NCBI GenBank assembly: GCA_003990745.1
Contig: RBNI01007251.1
Location: 1 to 10,500, forward strand
Length of the DNA: 10,500 bases
Origin: Jimgerdemannia flammicorona
Taxonomy: Eukaryota > Mucoromycota > Endogonomycetes > Endogonales > Endogonaceae
Direction: 5' to 3'
Shown here piece after piece: positions 1 to 7,681 of the stretch; position 1 is the first letter of the stretch, and the number at the start of each line of letters is the position of its first letter. The notes beneath the pieces are model-generated. The model ran no database searches. It was not told the DNA's origin and saw only the letters and a list, made by a program, of their open reading frames with translations. The translations under genes were made by a program, and so were the position numbers.

Positions 1-31
<31 letters not shown>

Positions 32-46
32 GGGGGGGGGGTGGGG
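1..46. repeat. Poly-G low-complexity tract
   Basis: The first 46 bases are G apart from T at 31 and 42. This may be a true G/C homopolymer tract or an assembly-edge artefact; it carries no coding signal of its own. Confidence 0.9.
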
Positions 47-457
47 TCATTGTCAAGGTTGGATTTGTAGATCGGTGGCCGATGTGAGAGGCAAGGATGA
101 GCTTCATTCATGTGGTGTGGATCTGATATAATTGGTTGATTTTTAGCATGCAAATAAAAGCATCACCGAGGAGGACAACAAGACTGTCAACATTGTAGAA
201 ATGGTTAAAGAGCTCAAGGTATTATGGTCATATCTCATTTTTACTAGTTTCTTGTTTCAACGTAAATCCTATATGTGACAATACTTTGCATGTGAAAAGG
301 GAAGAGGTGTAAGATACAATGTTTTGATGCTGAATTAGGACTGTACTAACAATAATTTATTTTTTCCCCATGCATCCAACAGAACAAGCTTGAATCGTCA
401 TTCACAGCCGAGAGGGAGATTCAGTTAAATGTGTTGAGTGGGTGTGTGGCCATATGA
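47..457 (+). CDS. 3' end of an unidentified spliced gene (exons to 83, 147-218, 383-457)
   Basis: Two GT-AG introns can be placed at 84-146 and 219-382. With them removed, one reading frame stays open from the window edge to TGA at 455-457. The exon 147-218 reads as a charged, helix-prone stretch (ITEEDNKTVNIVEMVKELK), and the last exon continues NKLESSFTAEREIQLNVLSG, which looks like a coiled-coil tail. Intron 2 has a perfect TACTAAC branch site at 344-350, 32 nt before its AG. A poly(A) signal lies about 140 nt after the stop. I do not recognise the product; only the last ~60 residues are visible and the upstream part enters the poly-G tract. Exon 1 is the weakest part of the model and could be intronic. 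Confidence 0.42.
84..146 (+). other. Candidate intron (63 nt)
   Basis: It starts with a good donor (GTGAGA) and ends in a T-rich stretch with TTTTAG. A CTGAT branch-like motif lies at 123-127. The reading frame is continuous across the join, but so many short GT/AG pairs exist that this is moderate evidence. Confidence 0.35.
219..382 (+). other. Candidate intron with canonical TACTAAC branch site
   Basis: The donor is AAG|GTATTA and the acceptor is CCAACAG|AAC. The branch sequence TACTAAC at 344-350 is an exact consensus at a normal distance (32 nt) from the acceptor, followed by a pyrimidine-rich run. Splicing joins two open charged exons in phase. Confidence 0.5.
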
Positions 458-597
458 TCATATTCAGGAAGGTCGTTTATTTGTTGTAGTGGATTTTGCA
501 ATTTTACCTGTAATGTAACTGTTTTGAATCGGTGAAGGGAGCCAATCGATGTTATTTTGCTTGTTGCATGATATTTCGCTTCAATCTATTGAAAAAG

Positions 598-603
598 AAT
601 AAA
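598..603 (+). terminator. Poly(A) signal AATAAA
   Basis: AATAAA lies about 140 nt after the stop at 455-457 and is the natural 3'-end signal for the upstream + strand gene. Confidence 0.4.
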
Positions 604-1111
604 AGTGGTATCAAGAGAACTCAAGCCCTTGTGATGTTTTGACAACTCTGTTTTCATAATATAAATATATCTCGAAGCACATTGTGATATTTTGAATCAA
701 CACACACTGTACATCTTGGATCAAGATCCTTAACACGCTTGAAATGACAACACTATGTTTATTACTGATGTCTAACCCAATTCTGAGACCTAAATATATA
801 ACAATATTGCTAGAGTCTACCAACCACAAATATTCCATATTCTATGTCCAGTTCAAGCAGCGCCACAAATTATACCACTATTATCATGCATCCTTGATCA
901 GTTGTCGTTTGTCGAGCCAGCTATCAGATGGATGGGATCTTATGCCATGTGAGACAATCTAGAAGGCCAGTGCTCTCAGCGGCATATCTGCGAAAGGTTT
1001 GGAGGAATGAAGTGGACGTAGACAGTATTCAATGGTGGTTAATACATGGTTTTAGGCCAGCATGCTCTACATATAATAAGAACCTTTCTCACTCAACCCT
1101 CGCTCCGATGA
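604..1111. other. Intergenic, nothing recognised
   Basis: Only short overlapping open frames are present, with no conserved motif and no convincing splice structure. I see no RNA gene or long repeat here. Confidence 0.5.
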
Positions 1112-1341
1112 CTACATCCTCAACCCTACCGTCATAGCCACGGAACTACCCTTTTTCTCGGACATGGCCTTTTTGGCCAGCATGGTGAAGATGTCAATGA
1201 TGTTCCCAAAGACTATATCTGTGAACAAGCGGTCACAATGAGAAAAGTCAGAAAATTGCTACCCATAACCACTGCATACAAATCCTCAAGATACCATGCA
1301 AAGGGAAATAATGAGGGTACTTTATGATGCTAGGAAAAGTA
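1112..1341 (-). CDS. Possible last two exons of a minus-strand gene
   Basis: On the minus strand an exon at 1341-1295 can be joined to one at 1218-1112 across a 76-nt intron. The intron has donor GTATCT, branch CTGAC and acceptor TTCACAG. The spliced frame is open for about 50 codons and ends at TAG (1112-1114). It reads SIIKYPHYFPLHDIV, then FGNIIDIFTMLAKKAMSEKK, with a natural hydrophobic/charged pattern. An upstream exon is not clear: a 38-nt intron before 1341 is conceivable but too short to trust. The gene lies downstream of, and on the same strand as, the F-box gene; it could be a separate gene, a 3' extension, or chance. The function is unknown. Confidence 0.3.
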
Positions 1342-1556
1342 CTGATGACAATTGAAAAAAGCCTGAGCTACATATTTACAAATGAATATGGGTACAGATA
1401 TAGCCATGAGTCTTTTAAACCTATTGCTTTTTTTTCTTTTTTGCTAATTGTTTTCAATATAGAATGAATGAAGTGTAAATGCAAACAATAGTACATATGC
1501 CTCACACTACAATCGACAATGCCACATTGGCTAATGTCCTCTCACTATACGATGGC

Positions 1557-2794
1557 CTAGATGATTTCATCGATGATGAACTCCTCATGAACCTCGTCGA
1601 TTATGAGGCCAGGGTTGAGGTACTTGATATCCCTCATGATGTACGTGGCCAGATTACACTTCATATGCTTGCTGTACATGATGCACTTCTTAACATGTCC
1701 ATCTTGCACACAGGATCCAAGCACGTTGGCGAATAAGCAGAATTGTGGTAAGGATAATAGGGGCAGCTGGACATTGCGAACCTCTTGATAGACTTGCAAA
1801 CATGTGGGGCGACCTCGGGGCTGCTGTCGGTACCAGAGAGGTAGCATAGGGCATTGTCATTGAATATGGAGTGGGAGACATTGACAAACTACAGGGAACT
1901 ATATGTGGCGATCACCTCAGCAAGCATAATACCCGAGATACTCATGCACCCTGTAATGACAATACACTCAAGAGTGTTGGTGATTGTTCTAAAACAGTTG
2001 AGGAGGGGCATGTTGGAAAGACGCATGCAGTTGTTGAGCTCAATAATTTTGAGAAACCAGCATATGTTCGTGATTGCGCACAGGAGTCCTTTGGTCATAT
2101 GGTCGGGGATCAATTGCTTGTTGATTTGGCGGGACAGATGAAGGAAGCGAAGATTTGGGAGGTACCCTATAATTTCGTGGTACTGTTGCTCATCGAGCTC
2201 TGAGACGTTGTTGAGTTCTAAGTAGATCAAGCCCGGCCATCTTTTCATGGCAGTTAAGAATGCTTTGCCATAGGAGTAATTGTGGTAATGGAGGGAGAGC
2301 TTGATGAGGCATAGCCAGTGAGTGCTCATGGCCAAGAGGACAGTTTCCTCGATCCAGCTCAGAGGGCACTTGTATATCTTAAATGATTCAATGTTTAGAC
2401 AGGACTGGACAAGGCAGAAGAGGACGTTTTCTGCATCGTCGGATCCTGAAAGATGAGAAAGACAGATGGATCTAGCTGTGCTGGCATAGCGAGCAAATTC
2501 TGGATGGTGAATCTTGAAGAGATAGTTGAATATATCCTTGTAACTTTCGAAGAAGAGATGTGTATAGAGTATGTGTGTGGCAGGTAGGTGCCACGAAGCC
2601 TCAACCAGAGTGAAATTACGCATATTACAGCCATAATAATTATCAATCTTGATGTAGGCGAGTATGATTTTTGCAATCTTCATGGGAAGATTGTACTTCT
2701 TTGGAGGGGTCTTGAGAGGAGGCTTGGGATCGTTGAGGTATGGATGGTGGAAGTGGTGGAAGTGGTATGGACTATATAACAGGAGATGATTCAC
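1557..2794 (-). pseudogene. F-box / leucine-rich-repeat protein, probably broken
   Basis: The longest intact piece is 301 codons from ATG at 2794 to TAG at 1889-1891. After a His/Pro-rich start comes an F-box-like segment (LPMKIAKIILAYIK, then ASWHLPATHILYTHLFF, about residues 37-85). About 200 residues of irregular leucine-rich repeats follow, for example WPGLIYLELNNVSELDEQQ, YLPNLRFLHLS and LECIVITGCMSI. In this family the F-box binds Skp1 in an SCF ubiquitin ligase and the LRRs choose the substrate. Past the TAG the same frame goes on in LRR style (FVNVSHSIFNDNALCYL, then CKSIKRFAMSSCPY), so the stop probably replaced a CAG. A one-base shift near 1755-1768 is then needed to continue to TAG at 1557-1559. 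Codons look host-like and CpG is near normal. It could instead be a truncated but working protein. Confidence 0.68.
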
Positions 2795-2884
2795 TATACG
2801 AATGGAGTGTGTACTGTTGTAAGGTATTGTGAAGTGTGTAGAGTTGGGTTAGTGGATAGTAGATGGTCGACAAAAACAGAAATG

Positions 2885-2900
2885 TATATATATATATAAT
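2885..2900 (-). promoter_or_regulatory. TATA-rich tract upstream of the F-box gene
   Basis: A (TA)n run lies about 90-105 bp upstream of the ATG at 2794, the expected side and distance for a TATA element of the minus-strand gene. Confidence 0.4.
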
Positions 2901-2946
2901 TATACTTGATAAAAAAAAAAAAATGTCAGCCACACTTGCTATCCCC

Positions 2947-2958
2947 TGACGTCACGTG
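2947..2958. promoter_or_regulatory. Fused CRE and E-box (TGACGTCACGTG)
   Basis: The palindromic CRE TGACGTCA (2947-2954) overlaps by two bases with the E-box CACGTG (2953-2958). These are classic sites for ATF/CREB-type bZIP and bHLH factors. They lie 153-164 bp before the F-box ATG and just beyond its TATA tract, a normal promoter position. Confidence 0.45.
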
Positions 2959-2992
2959 CTTTTGTCCTCTAAATTTTTGACCTCAGTATATA

Positions 2993-3155
2993 AGGCTAAA
3001 ATCTTTGTATAATAAAAAAAAAATCTTTATATAATATATATTTCAAAAACAAAATATATTTTTAAATAATGTAATAAAATTAAATTAAAATTATAATTAT
3101 TTTTATTATATTAATAATATAAATAATATATTAAGTTATATTTTAATATTTTATA
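2993..3155. other. AT-rich spacer
   Basis: This stretch is almost entirely A and T and separates the F-box promoter from the transposon block. No coding signal is present. Confidence 0.8.
2998..3036. repeat. 17-bp direct repeat separated by an A run
   Basis: AAAATCTTTGTATAATA (2998-3014) recurs as AAAATCTTTATATAATA (3020-3036) with 16 of 17 matches. The gap is only A residues. It may be slippage, or the scar of a tiny poly(A) insertion with its target duplication. Confidence 0.6.
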
Positions 3156-3331
3156 CTTATATTTCTATGAATTTTTATTGGAAGAAAATCTAAACTATAT
3201 AGGCCAAAACCCTTCTCCACCTCCCTCTCTGAGCATTATCCTCTCATTAATCTAGGCTACTAATTTTTTTAGCAATTTTACTATTCTAGCTATTGTCACA
3301 TAGTAGTTGCTGAGTTCTTCAAATATGCCAG
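3156..3331 (-). repeat. Outer terminus of the gypsy element; left arm of inverted pair
   Basis: Read on the minus strand, this segment resembles 10363-10492 on the + strand. Shared blocks in order are CTGGCAT, GACAATAGCTAG, CCTAG(A/G)TTAATG, then TTTTGGCCTATATAG and CTTCCAATAAAAAT. The left arm has about 40 extra bases in the middle. It holds a TATA-like CTATATAG (3195-3202) and a minus-strand AATAAA (3174-3179), as expected for an LTR promoter and poly(A) region. In the well-aligned part every difference from the right arm is C-to-T or G-to-A. Confidence 0.75.
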
Positions 3332-3485
3332 ATTCTCTTTAAGATATATCTCTTAGACTAACTTAAGTTTGTTATAAGCAAGTTCTTCTTAGAGTACCTT
3401 CCCAAGGTCTTATAGTCCTCAAACTTCTTATCTTTAAACTGTCTTATTATCTCTTAGATTACTTGCAAGGAAGTGTATGTATTAT

Positions 3486-3518
3486 ACTAAGTAGACTAAA
3501 TGGACTAAGTGGACTAAC
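3486..3518. repeat. Tandem 9-bp repeat, about 3.7 units
   Basis: The units are ACTAAGTAG, ACTAAATGG, ACTAAGTGG and a partial ACTAAC, head to tail with one or two changes each. They lie directly beside the candidate LTR poly(A) signal. Confidence 0.8.
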
Positions 3519-3654
3519 TTTATTTCAGAGGAAATAAGAGGAGTATTTATACAAAATATAATTCAATGGTTGCTAAGATGTAAAGCTAAATATAAATTCC
3601 AATAACTAAAATAAAATGCCAGGACAGGAAAAACTACTAAGTTCTAGGGTCAGT

Positions 3655-3756
3655 ACTGATAGTTGTATATGTTCAGGATACTGGTATAATTTGATATCAC
3701 ATCAGAATACCAGTACTGGTATTATTCAGTATTATATCAAATACTGGTACTGGTAC
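3655..3756. repeat. Cluster of TACTGGTA/TACCAGTA palindromes
   Basis: The centre is a perfect 18-bp palindrome AATACCAGTACTGGTATT (3706-3723). It is flanked on both sides by further CTGGTA copies and by an inverted pair AATTTGATAT / ATATCAAAT. It could be a protein-binding array or form a hairpin; in position it lies in the presumed LTR U3 part. Confidence 0.75.
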
Positions 3757-4208
3757 AATTCTGCATCACCTAAAAATTAGAGCAGAATATTCAAGACCAT
3801 AGGGGCTTCATCATTAGAGGTCAGGATATCTTTGAAGAAGATGAGATCTGCGAATTCATTGTCATCACATAGATTGCAAATCTTATGTATGTTGCACATT
3901 TTGCATGCTTCGATGTCATATGGGATGACGTCATTGCCAATGACATCATCATGTTCAGTGGTGGTAGTGGGGATAAGGAGATCTGGAGCTCTCTAGTCTA
4001 TGAGGTTCTCTTCTACAAAATAGGGAACAAATGTGGAGTCTTAGGAAGATCTAACCTGGATGCTTGGGTCTTGGAATACTGAGATAAATCCTTGCAGGAA
4101 TTGGTCTGGGTTGTCCTGGAGGATAAGATGCCAGAAGTCTTCTACTTCATCACTATTGAGGGTAATAGTGGACTGGGCTTCTGTGGCCACCCTGGCTTCT
4201 AGTGTATT

Positions 4209-4223
4209 GATATGGCAGAATAA
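4209..4223. repeat. Target-site duplication, left copy
   Basis: GATATGGCAGAATAA matches the right copy at 13 of 15 positions. The two differences are adjacent (TG here, CA there), as expected if an ancestral CG decayed on opposite strands. Confidence 0.85.
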
Positions 4224-4279
4224 TTAATAAAGGAATGGAGTCCAAGTGACTAAAAAAAAAAAAAAAAAAAAAAAAAAAA
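4224..4279 (+). mobile_element. Short poly(A)-tailed retrocopy (5'-truncated)
   Basis: The insert is 28 nt of unique sequence followed by 28 uninterrupted A residues (4252-4279). A poly(A) signal AATAAA at 4226-4231 lies about 20 nt before the tail, so it is the 3' end of a polyadenylated RNA. It is bounded by a 15-bp direct repeat. These are the marks of target-primed reverse transcription by LINE machinery acting in trans or on its own RNA. Removing insert plus one repeat (71 bp) brings the ORF frames on both sides together, which confirms the boundaries. The source RNA cannot be named from 28 bases. Confidence 0.85.
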
Positions 4280-4294
4280 GATACAGCAGAATAA
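4280..4294. repeat. Target-site duplication, right copy
   Basis: GATACAGCAGAATAA directly follows the A tail and mirrors 4209-4223. Confidence 0.85.
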
Positions 4295-5232
4295 CAGGTC
4301 TCTGAAATCTGAGACTCTAATATACTCTAAGTTGGGGATTGACCATGGTGCATGCCTGAAGATCTGATGGATCTTCTTAGCTATCTTCGTTTCATATATA
4401 TTCATGAAAGTGGCATCTTGTAGCTCTTGAGTGCTGGCCTGTGGGAACTCCCAGCAGAGGAGGTTTTCTATTTCATATTCCTGCCACATTTGGGGGCATT
4501 CAGTAGCAATATTTCATGGTGGTAGAGGATAAAGTGATAAGGATTACTGATACCAATTGACATTAGGAGTCCTTCTTGAGCAGGTCCTCATGGCTCTTCT
4601 GATGTCTTGGAACATCCTTTCTTCAACTGAGATATCTTAGTGGTTTTTTAACCTTGAGATTTGGCAGGTAGCAGATATTTCATTTATAGTGAGTCTTTGA
4701 GCTATTTTGGGATTGGTGGGTCTTATTGGTTGCTGTTACTACAGTTCTTTGATTCTTCTTTTATATTCCTCAGGATGCTTATACTGTGGTCACAATAACT
4801 CATAGTTGGTTATCATTGCTTATCTCATATACCATATATCTTCTTATACTCTGATCTAGTGGCTTGTAAGGAAAGACTGTCTCTTGTACTGATGTTATTA
4901 TTCTGGGATCACTATTATATCTTTTTCCTGAATAAGGATCTTCTCAAGTATCCTTATTCATTGGTCCAGTTCTGAAAAATTTGCTGATCCTATAACCTCT
5001 GACAAGGGGTCAAAAGGTGGTGTTTATGGGCTGGCATCTTCTCTTTGTATTTTAGCATAATGGTGAAGGGTCACTCTCTTCATATAGAGCAAGGGCCTGA
5101 TTTGGATCTTGACTAATCAGTTGACAGTTCAAACTCCTCTGGCTTCAAAAGTCTTAGGAATGAGTAGTTGAAAGTACTGTATCCCTTAGAGAATGGTCCA
5201 GACAGATAGCTTGCTGGTTATGGGATATACTG

Positions 5233-6435
5233 TTATGATTCATAGACTGGAACCTCACAAGTGGTTATTATATTTTGCTTCTCTTGTATAGATTCATAGT
5301 ACTTCTTGAGTCTGTTCCTATATACTGTAGTAGACAGTATAGTCCCTGAGATTTTTCTAAGCCAGAAGGTAGTTCTCTTGATATCTTGTATATAGAAGGG
5401 TCCTTCCCATTTGGGCTCCAGTTTTCACAACCATGAGGCTTCTACTATATTTCAATACAGTAGGACCTTTTCTCCAATTCAGATGAGTTCTAAGATCTTG
5501 TGATTCATTTCTGCATTCTTTCTTATCAGCACTTGTAACTTGATAATATAATCTTCAGTCTTCTTCCTGATTTGGTGTAGCCTCCAGATTTCTGCATCGA
5601 CCTATCTCCAAGTTAGGTCTAGATTTATGGCTGAGGTTCCATCAGAATCTTTTTCTCTGAAGAGTAGTTCCCTTGGAGTAAAGTGTGTACTCTGTGACCA
5701 TATGTCTCATAGGATAGAGAGGGCAGTTGGGAGATAGTTATTCCAATTCTCATATGTCTCTGAGATCTTCACCAGAATATTCTTAAGAGTCTTGTTAGTT
5801 CTCTCTGTCTGTCTATTTTCTTGAGTGTGGTATACAGTAGTCTTGATGTGCTAGATCTTATATTTCTGATATATTATCTCATGGAATCCATTAACAAATT
5901 CTGTGCTGTGGTCTGTTGTGATTGGTTACAGTGTCTTATAGCGGCAGATGATTTCTTGGTACAGGAAATCAGCTATAGAGAGGGCATTGACTTCTTGTAA
6001 TACTCCTGCCTCTATCTATTTGGTGAAGAGGTCTATAATAATTATAATATAGCAGTTTCCTGATAATATTACTGATAGTGGCCCAATGATATCCATTGCG
6101 ATGTAGTGGAAGGGAATAGACTCAATTCTTGATGACCTAGGTATCTGGTCTTGCTGATCTTATTTCTGTTTTTGGTACTTGTCACATCCTTTGACAAATT
6201 GACACAGGTCTTCTTCCATCTTGGGCCACTATGTAGTTCTTCTTGCCTTATTGTATATGTTGGTTCCTCCTAGATGTCCTTACTCATATACTTCCTTCAT
6301 TACTTGATACTTCTTGTATTTGGGTATTACTTGCTTTTCTCCTTTTCTGAGTATAGTGTTGTCTAGTTCAAACTGTTTCCAAGTCCAGTTGATGATAGTG
6401 ATTGTCCAGGGTTTGAGGTGGTTGGGCATCTTCTA
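5233..6435 (-). pseudogene. Ty3/gypsy integrase (pol C-terminal part), decayed
   Basis: The integrase inserts retrotransposon cDNA into the genome. In order on the minus strand: a zinc-binding region (GHLGGTNIYNKARR, WPKMEEDLCQFVKGC), the catalytic core, then a GPY/F module (KLEPKWEGPFYI, about 5380-5427), ending at TAA 5233-5235. The core keeps its triad: Asp in MDIIGPL (6091-6093), Asp in TDHSTEF (5911-5913) and Glu in QTERTNKTL (5803-5805). The last two are separated by exactly 35 residues, so DD35E. Two zinc ligands look lost: the usual His two codons before the stop is Tyr (6286-6288), and the last Cys is Tyr (6175-6177). About eleven in-frame stops interrupt it, at sites where Gln, Trp or Arg would fit. 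It is in a different frame from the RT, so one shift lies between 6435 and 6517. No chromodomain follows the GPY/F module. Confidence 0.93.
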
Positions 6436-6481
6436 CTGTCAAAGGTAGCTGATTAATCCATAGTATAGCTCTTTATTCATA

Positions 6482-7636
6482 TTAAATAGTCTTGATGGGG
6501 GTGTTTTGGAGTGTTCTTGAGAGTGCATCAGTATTGGTATTAGTTCTTCCTGAGCAGTACTTAATAGTACAGTCATACTCTTGCAGCCTGTAGATCCATC
6601 TGATATATATTCCTTTGGGGTTCAGAGTGTGAAATAGCCAGGCAAGAGCAGAATAGTCTGTTTGAATGGTGAAGTATTTCTCAGCTAGGTAGTAGTGGAA
6701 CTTGTCTACTGCCCAAACTACTGCTAAGCATTTGAGCTTGCATGACTCATAGTTCTATTCCACTTTACAGATACCTCAGCTTGCATAGGAGATGACATAT
6801 TCATGTCTATCTTTCTTCTGAGCTAGAACTGCTCCAAGTCCTATAGTACTCATATCTGTGTACAGGATAAATTCTAGATTCCAATCTGGTCTTCTGAGGA
6901 TAGGTACTTGGGTCAACCTGGTCTTGAGTTCATTGAAGGTTTCTTGGCATTCCTTGGTCCATTCAAATTTGGTCTCCTTCTTCAGTAGCTTGTAGATAGG
7001 TGCTGTAATATTAAAGTATCCTTTGATGAACCTTCTGTAGTAGCTGGCCAGTCTAAGGAAGGCATGAACTTCTGGGGTTGTTGTGGGTCTTGGGTAGGCT
7101 GCAACAGCCTCAATCTTCATAGAGTCTGTGTGAATTCCAGTCTGGTTGATAAGGTGTCCTAGGTAGGTGATTTCTTGAGCTAAAAACTTGCATTTCTTAG
7201 GCTTAATGTAAAGGCCATGCTCCTTGAGCTTCTTGAGGGCTAGCTGTATATGATTGACATATTCCTGTGCAGTATTGCTGAAGATGATCATATCATCAAT
7301 ATAGACAAAGAGCCATTTTTCAATCTCATTACTGAGGACTCTATTCATCATTTACTGAAAACTTTCTGGGACATTGTATATTCCAAATGGCATTCACAGG
7401 TAGATATAGGTGGCATCAGATGTGATGAAGGCTGATTTCTCACTGACATCTTGAGTGATATCAAGCTGATGGAAGCCTGAGAACAGATTCAAGGTGGTGT
7501 AGTATTTGGCTTCACTTTCAAGAGTATTAAGGATTTCTTGAATATTTGGCAAGGGCTGCCTATCCTTCTTAGTGATGGCATTGAGCTTCCTGTAGTCCAA
7601 CATCTTTCACCAGTACCATTCAGGTGACACAAGACT
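6482..7636 (-). pseudogene. Ty3/gypsy reverse transcriptase and RNase H, 5'-truncated and decayed
   Basis: This part of pol copies element RNA into DNA and degrades the template. One frame holds the RT motifs DYRKLNAITKKDRQPLP, LFSGFHQLDI, MPFGIYNVPESFQ, the YIDD active site (7292-7303), LGHLINQTGI and FLRLASYYRRFIKGYF. RNase H follows, with LYTDMS, CLAVVWAVDKFHYYL, QTDYSAL, RLQEYDCTIKY and DALSR (to 6515). The first catalytic Asp of RT is Asn (7487-7489), and the RNase H Glu before CLAVV is Lys (6731-6733); both are G-to-A changes. Stops occur at about 7617, 7394, 7352, 6776 and 6755, in contexts that call for Trp, Gln or Arg. The N-terminal part of RT, the protease and gag are absent: similarity fades at 7636, where the other element begins. 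Confidence 0.95.
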
Positions 7637-7681
7637 CAGACAATACTTTCGACAACATCTTCAAGTATTGGTGCTATCAAG
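7637..7681. other. Head-to-head junction between the two elements
   Basis: Recognisable RT stops at about 7636 on the minus strand and the first ATG of the + strand element is at 7682. The 45 bp between show no LTR, poly-purine tract or primer-binding site. Confidence 0.6.

Larger units (their letters stand above)
3332..3776 (-). other. LTR-like noncoding 3' region of the gypsy element
   Basis: No frame is open across this region, which follows the last stop of the element. It contains a minus-strand TATA box TATAAATA (3544-3551) with a poly(A) signal AATAAA about 20 nt downstream (3519-3524), the usual LTR signals. A possible LTR start TGATGCAG lies at 3768 reading down the minus strand. 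No second LTR copy exists inside the window to prove the limits. Confidence 0.45.
3777..5232 (-). pseudogene. Unidentified long ORF downstream of integrase in the gypsy element
   Basis: After the integrase frame ends at 5235, a different minus frame reads like protein from about 5233 to 4295. Past a retrocopy insertion it resumes in another frame from 4223 to TAA at 3777-3779. Together they give roughly 460 codons. At least 18 in-frame stops interrupt it, mostly where Trp or Gln would fit, for example after NYELL, before PQYKHPEEYKRRIKEL, and two more after that. Readable segments include PPFDPLSEVIGSANFSELDQ, MFQDIRRAMRTCSRRTPNVN and DFWHLILQDNPDQFLQGF. Near the end it has CX2CX5CX2C (3867-3905), a possible zinc-binding knuckle. 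I do not recognise the family. It may be an extra ORF, an env-position ORF, or a C-terminal extension of pol joined by a one-base shift. Confidence 0.65.

Noticed and set aside
1..46. Telomere repeat
   Set aside because: Pure G with two T residues has no regular telomeric unit such as TTAGGG.
1479..1736. Open + strand frame of 85 codons starting MQTIVHMPHTTID
   Set aside because: It lies antisense to the C-terminal part of the F-box/LRR gene, where the minus strand is also open, and it shows no motif. The F-box continuation explains it better.
1871..2203. Open + strand frame of 110 codons
   Set aside because: It is antisense to clear LRR coding sequence on the minus strand.
2911..2923. A13 run as a second retrocopy tail
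   Set aside because: No flanking direct repeat and no poly(A) signal at the right distance could be found.
3885..4082. Open + strand frame of 65 codons
   Set aside because: It lies antisense to the decayed post-integrase ORF, including its CX2C motif.
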